A stretch of 7,806 nt of DNA from Deltaproteobacteria bacterium RBG_13_61_14 (GTDB taxonomy: Bacteria; RBG-13-61-14). A program made the position numbers and the translations under genes. Where the stretch lies: positions 1 to 7,806 of the forward strand of contig MGQK01000021.1 in NCBI GenBank assembly GCA_001797815.1, read 5' to 3'. Within the stretch, counting starts at the first letter, position 1. The number at the start of each line of letters is the position of its first letter. The notes under the pieces were generated by a model. That model saw nothing but the letters and a program-made list of their open reading frames with translations. It was not told the DNA's origin and searched no databases. Shown here piece by piece: positions 4,644 to 7,806 of the stretch.

Positions 4644-7406
4644 ATGGCAGATACTTTGGTCATCGTGGAATCGCCGGCCAAGGCCAAGACCATTGCCAAA
4701 TACCTGGGCAAGGGTTACCAGGTCAGGGCATCGGTCGGGCACGTGGTGGACCTGCCCAAAAAGGGACTGGGCGTGGACGTGGAGCACGATTTCGCTCCCA
4801 CCTACGAGGTGATGCCGGAAAAAAAGAAAGTGGTGGCCGAGCTGAAAAAAGCCGCGGAGGGCGCTCACCATATCATCCTCGCCCCGGACCCCGACCGCGA
4901 AGGCGAGGCCATTGCCTGGCACATCGCCGACCTGCTGGCCGGCAAGGACCGGCGCATCCGGCGGATGCTGATCAACGAGATCACCAAGACCGGCGTGCAG
5001 CAGGCCCTGGCCCAGGCCGGGGAGCTCAACCGCGACTTGTTTGACGCCCAGCAGGCCCGGCGCATCCTGGACCGCCTGGTGGGCTACCAGATCAGTCCGC
5101 TCCTTTACCGCACCCTGCGCCGCCCATTGTCGGCCGGACGGGTCCAGTCGGTGGCGGTGCGCCTGGTGGTGGACCGGGAGAACGAAATCCGCGCGTTCAA
5201 GACCCGCGAATACTGGACCGTGGAAGCCGAGTTGGCCGCGTCATCGCCGCCCGACTTCAAGGCGCGGCTGATCGAGCTTGGCGGGAAAAAGGTCGAGGCC
5301 GGCCCGGTGGATGCGAAGGACCCGAAGAAGACTTTTCTGCCGGATGAGAAGAGTGCCCGGGCGGTCAAGGCCGCGGTCGAGCGCGAGCGCTGGGTGGTCA
5401 AGTCGGTGGACCAGAAGGACCGGCTGAAGAACCCGCCGGCGCCCTTTATCACCAGCAAGCTCCAACAAGAGGCGGTGCGCAAGCTGCGGATTACCGCCAA
5501 GCAGACCATGAGCCTGGCCCAGCGGCTCTATGAGGGCGTCGAGATCGGCGACGAAGGCGCGGTGGGGCTGATCACCTACATGCGCACCGACTCGACCCGG
5601 GTGAGCGCCGAGGCCCAGCAAGCCGCGCGGGGTTACATTGCCAAAACGTTCGGACCGGACTACGTGCCGGCCAAGCCCAATGTCTTTGCCAGCAAAAAGG
5701 GCGCCCAGGACGCGCACGAGGCGATTCGGCCCACGGACGTCTCCCTCACGCCCGAAAGCCTGAAGCCGTTTCTGGAGGGGGCGACCTTCAAACTCTATGA
5801 GTTGATCTACCAGCGGTTCCTGGCCAGCCAGATGAAGCCGGCGGTGCTGGTCCAGACCGCGGTGGACATCCCGGTCAAGCAATACCTGTTCCGGGCCACC
5901 GGCTCGGTGGTCAAGTTCAAGGGCTTCCTGGCCGCGTATGAGGAAGCCAAGGATGAGGACGAGGAGAAGAACGGAGAGGCGACCTTGCCGGAGGTGAAGC
6001 CCGGCCAGGAGTTGAAGCTCCTACAAATTTTGCCGGAGCAGCATTTCACCCAGCCGCCGCCGCGTTTCACCGAGGCGAGCCTGGTCAAGGAGTTGGAGGA
6101 GCGCGGGATCGGCCGGCCCTCGACCTACGCCGCGATCCTGGGCACCATCCAGGACCGCGATTACGTGACCAAGGACAAGAGCCGGCGCTTCCTTCCCACT
6201 CCGACCGGGGAAATGATCACCCAAATTTTGCTGAAGAGCTTCCCGGAGATCATGGACTTCCGGTTCACCGCCCAGATGGAGGAAGACCTGGACCGGGTCG
6301 AGGACGGGCATTTGTCGTGGCAGAAACTGTTGCACCAGTTTTACCCGCCCTTTGCCAAGCAACTGGCGCACGCGGCCGAGGTGATCAAGGAAATGCGGGC
6401 GGTGATCCCGACCGACCTGGCCTGCCCCAAGTGCAATCGCGAGCTGGTGATCAAGTGGGGCAAGAACGGCGAGTTCCTGGGCTGCTCCGGCTATCCGGAA
6501 TGCGACTATACTTCGGAATTTGTCCGGGAGGAGGGGAACGGAGTCAAGCCGGTGAACAAGACGGAAGCGACCTCGATTGTGTGCCCCGCCTGCGGCAAGC
6601 CCATGTTGGTCAAGCAGAGCAAGCGGGGGGAGTTCCTCGGCTGCTCCGGCTATCCCGAGTGCAAACAGACCATGGAGTGCCGCCGCGCCGAGGACGGCAA
6701 AATCGAGGTCATCCAGCCCGAACCCGAACACGCCACTTGCGACCTTTGCGGCAAGCCCATGGTCGTGAAAAAGGGCCGCTACGGGCCGTTCCTGGCCTGC
6801 ACCGGCTATCCGGAATGCCGCAACCTCAAGAACCTCAAAGGCGAGACCAGAAAGCAAGCCGGTGGCGGCGCCGGTTTTCAACCTGCGGAAGGCGAGCCGC
6901 CTTGCGAGAAATGCGGCAAGCCCATGGTCATCCGCCAGGGGAAATGGGGACCGTTCCTCTCCTGCTCCGGCTATCCCAAGTGTAAAAACATCCGCCGCAA
7001 GGGCAAGCCGGCGGAAGACTCGGATAAAACCGAAGTGAAAACCGGCTCCCCCCCGGCTGCAAAGAAGGCAGCCCGACCCAAAGCCGCGCCCGCCTCGGTC
7101 ACTGACGCCGAAGCCCCTTGCGAGAAATGCGGCAAGCCGATGGTCATCCGGCCGGGCAAGTGGGGCCCGTTCCTTTCCTGCTCGGGCTTTCCCAAGTGCA
7201 AGAACATCCGCAAACTGCCCAAGGAAAAACTGGCGGAGTTAGCCGCGGCCAAGCCAAATAAAAGTGGCGCAGGCTTTCAGCCTGCGGAAGGAGAGCCGCC
7301 CTGTGAGCTGTGCGGCAAGCCGATGGTGGTCCGCCAGGGCAAATGGGGACCCTTCCTGGGCTGCTCGGGTTATCCCAAGTGCAAGAATATCCGGAGGACG
7401 TCTTAA
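4644..7406 (+). CDS. topA: DNA topoisomerase I (type IA) with six zinc ribbons
   Basis: This enzyme relaxes negative supercoils by cutting one strand through a 5'-phosphotyrosine link. The 920-residue protein starts with the Toprim domain: E9 in VIVESPAKAKTI and the metal-binding DPDREGE (82-88). PLSAGRVQSVAVRLVVDRE (161-179) and the active-site GLITYMRTDSTRVS (308-321) follow, with catalytic Tyr312. EERGIGRPSTYA (485-496) completes the catalytic core. The C-terminal third is six short zinc ribbons, each CxxC-16-C-5-C, with first cysteines at 594, 647, 699, 754, 826 and 887. These bind single-stranded DNA in related enzymes. Most homologues have fewer, so the tail has expanded. Ribbons 4 and 6, with their GAGFQPAEGEPP linkers, match at 41 of 44 residues. 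The linker between ribbons 4 and 5 is Lys/Ala/Pro-rich and probably flexible. The start codon lies 2 nt after the dprA stop, suggesting coupled translation. Confidence 0.98.
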   Translation: MADTLVIVESPAKAKTIAKYLGKGYQVRASVGHVVDLPKKGLGVDVEHDFAPTYEVMPEKKKVVAELKKAAEGAHHIILAPDPDREGEAIAWHIADLLAGKDRRIRRMLINEITKTGVQQALAQAGELNRDLFDAQQARRILDRLVGYQISPLLYRTLRRPLSAGRVQSVAVRLVVDRENEIRAFKTREYWTVEAELAASSPPDFKARLIELGGKKVEAGPVDAKDPKKTFLPDEKSARAVKAAVERERWVVKSVDQKDRLKNPPAPFITSKLQQEAVRKLRITAKQTMSLAQRLYEGVEIGDEGAVGLITYMRTDSTRVSAEAQQAARGYIAKTFGPDYVPAKPNVFASKKGAQDAHEAIRPTDVSLTPESLKPFLEGATFKLYELIYQRFLASQMKPAVLVQTAVDIPVKQYLFRATGSVVKFKGFLAAYEEAKDEDEEKNGEATLPEVKPGQELKLLQILPEQHFTQPPPRFTEASLVKELEERGIGRPSTYAAILGTIQDRDYVTKDKSRRFLPTPTGEMITQILLKSFPEIMDFRFTAQMEEDLDRVEDGHLSWQKLLHQFYPPFAKQLAHAAEVIKEMRAVIPTDLACPKCNRELVIKWGKNGEFLGCSGYPECDYTSEFVREEGNGVKPVNKTEATSIVCPACGKPMLVKQSKRGEFLGCSGYPECKQTMECRRAEDGKIEVIQPEPEHATCDLCGKPMVVKKGRYGPFLACTGYPECRNLKNLKGETRKQAGGGAGFQPAEGEPPCEKCGKPMVIRQGKWGPFLSCSGYPKCKNIRRKGKPAEDSDKTEVKTGSPPAAKKAARPKAAPASVTDAEAPCEKCGKPMVIRPGKWGPFLSCSGFPKCKNIRKLPKEKLAELAAAKPNKSGAGFQPAEGEPPCELCGKPMVVRQGKWGPFLGCSGYPKCKNIRRTS
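6867..6998 (+). repeat. 132-bp intragenic direct repeat, copy A (linker plus zinc ribbon 4)
   Basis: This codes for TopA residues 742-785. It differs from copy B at only 3 of 44 residues (K/L, I/V and S/G), although the DNA has diverged at more positions, mostly third codon bases. The first 12 residues derive from a palindromic element. Confidence 0.85.
6869..6887 (+). repeat. Small palindrome in topA linker, degenerate copy
   Basis: CGCCGGTT-TTC-AACCTGCG forms a hairpin with 7 of 8 pairs around a 3-nt loop. It is read as part of GAGFQPAEG. The spacing and loop are the same as in the perfect copy at 7268-7286. Confidence 0.7.
7266..7397 (+). repeat. 132-bp intragenic direct repeat, copy B (linker plus zinc ribbon 6)
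   Basis: This codes for TopA residues 875-918 and starts with the same GAGFQPAEGEPP linker as copy A. Zinc ribbon 5, between the two copies, lacks this linker. The simplest reading is duplication of a linker-plus-ribbon unit, or independent insertion of the same element in front of two ribbons. Confidence 0.85.
7268..7286 (+). repeat. Small palindrome in topA linker, perfect copy
   Basis: CGCAGGCT-TTC-AGCCTGCG is a perfect 8-bp stem with a 3-nt loop. It is read in the same frame as the degenerate copy. A core of this kind (GCAGGCT..AGCCTGC) resembles short dispersed palindromes that I recall from GC-rich genomes of PVC-type and related bacteria; that link is from memory and was not checked. 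Confidence 0.75.
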
Positions 7407-7414
7407 ATCGCAAA

Positions 7415-7432
7415 GCGGCAATAACCTGCCGC
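7415..7432 (+). promoter_or_regulatory. Hairpin in the topA-queC gap
   Basis: GCGGCA-ATAACC-TGCCGC is a perfect 6-bp stem with a 6-nt loop, filling most of the 35-nt gap and ending 9 nt before the queC ATG. No T-run follows, so it is not an intrinsic terminator. It overlaps the place where a queC Shine-Dalgarno should be, and none is visible there. The nearest GGAGG (7393-7397) is inside topA, 44 nt from the ATG. A role in limiting queC translation or stabilising the topA message is conjecture. Confidence 0.45.
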
Positions 7433-7441
7433 GCTGAATAG

Positions 7442-7806
7442 ATGAAACCAGAAGCAGCCATCCTTCTGCTCTCCGGCGGGATGGACTCGGCCGTGGCCGC
7501 GGCCCTGGCCCGCTCCCAAGGCTTTGCCCTCTATGCCCTCTCCTTCCGCTACGGCCAGCGCCACCTCCGCGAGATCGAAGCCGCCCAGCGGGTGGCGCAG
7601 TCGCTTCAAGTTCAAAAGCACCTGATCTTGGACATCCCGCTCAAAGAGATCGGCGGCTCGGCCTTGCTTAAACCTGCGGCTGACTTTAGGGGTGCGGGTG
7701 CCCTCGGTGGTGCGGGTGCCCCCACCCGCACCCCGCCAGTCCCCAAAGACCGCTCCGAAGCCGAAATGACCAAAAGCATCCCGCCCACCTATGTCCCGGC
7801 CCGCAA
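7442..7806 (+). CDS. queC: 7-cyano-7-deazaguanine synthase QueC, 3' end cut by window edge
   Basis: QueC converts 7-carboxy-7-deazaguanine to preQ0 using ATP and ammonia, a step toward queuosine in tRNA and 7-deazaguanine in DNA. The PP-loop ATP site SGGMDSA is at residues 11-17. The family signature follows: YALSFRYGQRHLREIEAA, then IGGSALL, and, at the right edge, PPTYVPAR, the start of the conserved VPARN motif. About 121 residues are present. The zinc-binding cysteines expected near the C-terminus lie outside the window. Between IGGSALL and VPKDR the protein has an extra loop of roughly 20 residues rich in Gly, Ala, Pro and Thr, encoded by a palindromic GC-rich insert that keeps the frame. 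The gene starts 35 nt after topA on the same strand and may be co-transcribed. No convincing Shine-Dalgarno precedes the ATG. Confidence 0.93.
   Translation, partial: MKPEAAILLLSGGMDSAVAAALARSQGFALYALSFRYGQRHLREIEAAQRVAQSLQVQKHLILDIPLKEIGGSALLKPAADFRGAGALGGAGAPTRTPPVPKDRSEAEMTKSIPPTYVPAR
7691..7732 (+). repeat. In-frame palindromic and direct-repeat insert in queC
   Basis: GGTGCGGGTGCCC occurs twice (7691-7703 and 7709-7721) with an 18-bp period, that is, six codons (GAGALG then GAGAPT). The second copy continues into a perfect hairpin: GGTGCGGGTG (7709-7718), loop CCCC, CACCCGCACC (7723-7732), a 10-bp stem. It is translated as RGAGALGGAGAPTRTPP within a loop where QueC proteins normally have only a few residues. 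Confidence 0.8.

Larger units (their letters stand above)
6423..7382 (+). repeat. Six tandem zinc-ribbon coding repeats in topA
   Basis: Six units of the form CxxCGKPM...G.FL.CSGYP.C are encoded in tandem. Units 1-3 have diverged (CPKCNREL, CPACGKPM, CDLCGKPM), while units 4-6 are close to each other (CEKCGKPMVIR, CEKCGKPMVIR, CELCGKPMVVR). Spacing between first cysteines is 53, 52, 55, 72 and 61 codons, varying only in the linkers. This indicates stepwise duplication, with the 3' units the youngest. Confidence 0.9.

Noticed and set aside
6021-6881. Long minus-strand open frame with repeated AFRIAGA(A/G)QE segments
   Set aside because: It is antisense to topA. Its repeats are the reverse reading of the zinc-ribbon repeats, and high GC leaves antisense frames open.
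6317-6985. 222-codon plus-strand frame inside topA
   Set aside because: This is a shifted reading of the zinc-ribbon repeats, with no start context or domain of its own.
6423-7397. CRISPR array or tandem satellite interpretation of the regular repeats
   Set aside because: The repeats are codon-phased and encode zinc ribbons with conserved cysteines. They are protein-domain repeats.
7407-7441. preQ1 riboswitch or intrinsic terminator before queC
   Set aside because: The gap is too short for an aptamer plus expression platform, lacks preQ1 aptamer sequence, and has no T-run after the hairpin.
7667-7680. AACCTGCGG in queC, matching the right arm of the topA palindrome
   Set aside because: Only 9 bases are shared and no left arm is present, so this may be chance. 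It is not counted as a third copy.

Overview
The window is GC-rich bacterial chromosomal DNA of housekeeping character. The left end (1 to about 1374) is most of a 16S rRNA gene on the minus strand, cut by the window edge near E. coli position 1350. Its sequence is clearly bacterial: the EUB338 target is perfect at 1008-1025, the 515F and 806R regions are intact, and the 5' end reads GAGTTTGATTCTGGCTCAG. The wording around the 900-region (AGATTAAAACTCAAAGAAATTG and the following AGTATGTGGTTCAATTCGATGC type) recalls PVC-like or Omnitrophota-like lineages. The perfect EUB338 site argues against core Planctomycetes and Verrucomicrobia, which usually carry the EUB338-II/III variants. I therefore leave the phylum open.

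From 1375 to 1700 lies the rRNA leader and control region, read on the minus strand. It holds a boxA antitermination motif, a leader hairpin, a consensus-quality promoter (P2) and a second strong promoter (P1) about 150 bp further upstream, with a terminator-like hairpin between the two. A weakly supported small open frame fills 1642-1860.

Two genes follow on the minus strand, overlapping by 4 nt (ATGA): a nitrilase-superfamily amidohydrolase (3400-2447) and a class I SAM-dependent methyltransferase (2450-1881). They form an operon transcribed toward the rRNA promoter.

A 143-bp divergent intergenic region (3401-3543) carries a TTGACA box facing each way. To its right, on the plus strand, are dprA (3544-4641), topA (4644-7406) and the beginning of queC (7442 to the window end). 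dprA and topA are 2 nt apart, and queC begins 35 nt after topA. Together they cover handling of incoming single-stranded DNA (DprA), relaxation of negative supercoils (TopA) and 7-deazaguanine/queuosine synthesis (QueC).

The most unusual content is inside the genes. The TopA tail has six tandem four-cysteine zinc ribbons. Two of the linkers between them are encoded by the same small palindrome, giving the peptide GAGFQPAEGEPP. The queC frame is interrupted, without loss of frame, by a different GC-rich palindromic, 18-bp-periodic insert coding for a Gly/Ala/Pro/Thr-rich loop. This suggests that short palindromic elements colonise coding sequence at permissive loops in this genome. In addition, DprA appears to lack about 11 residues of its Rossmann core, exactly where a deletion between two SGLAR-like repeats would fall.
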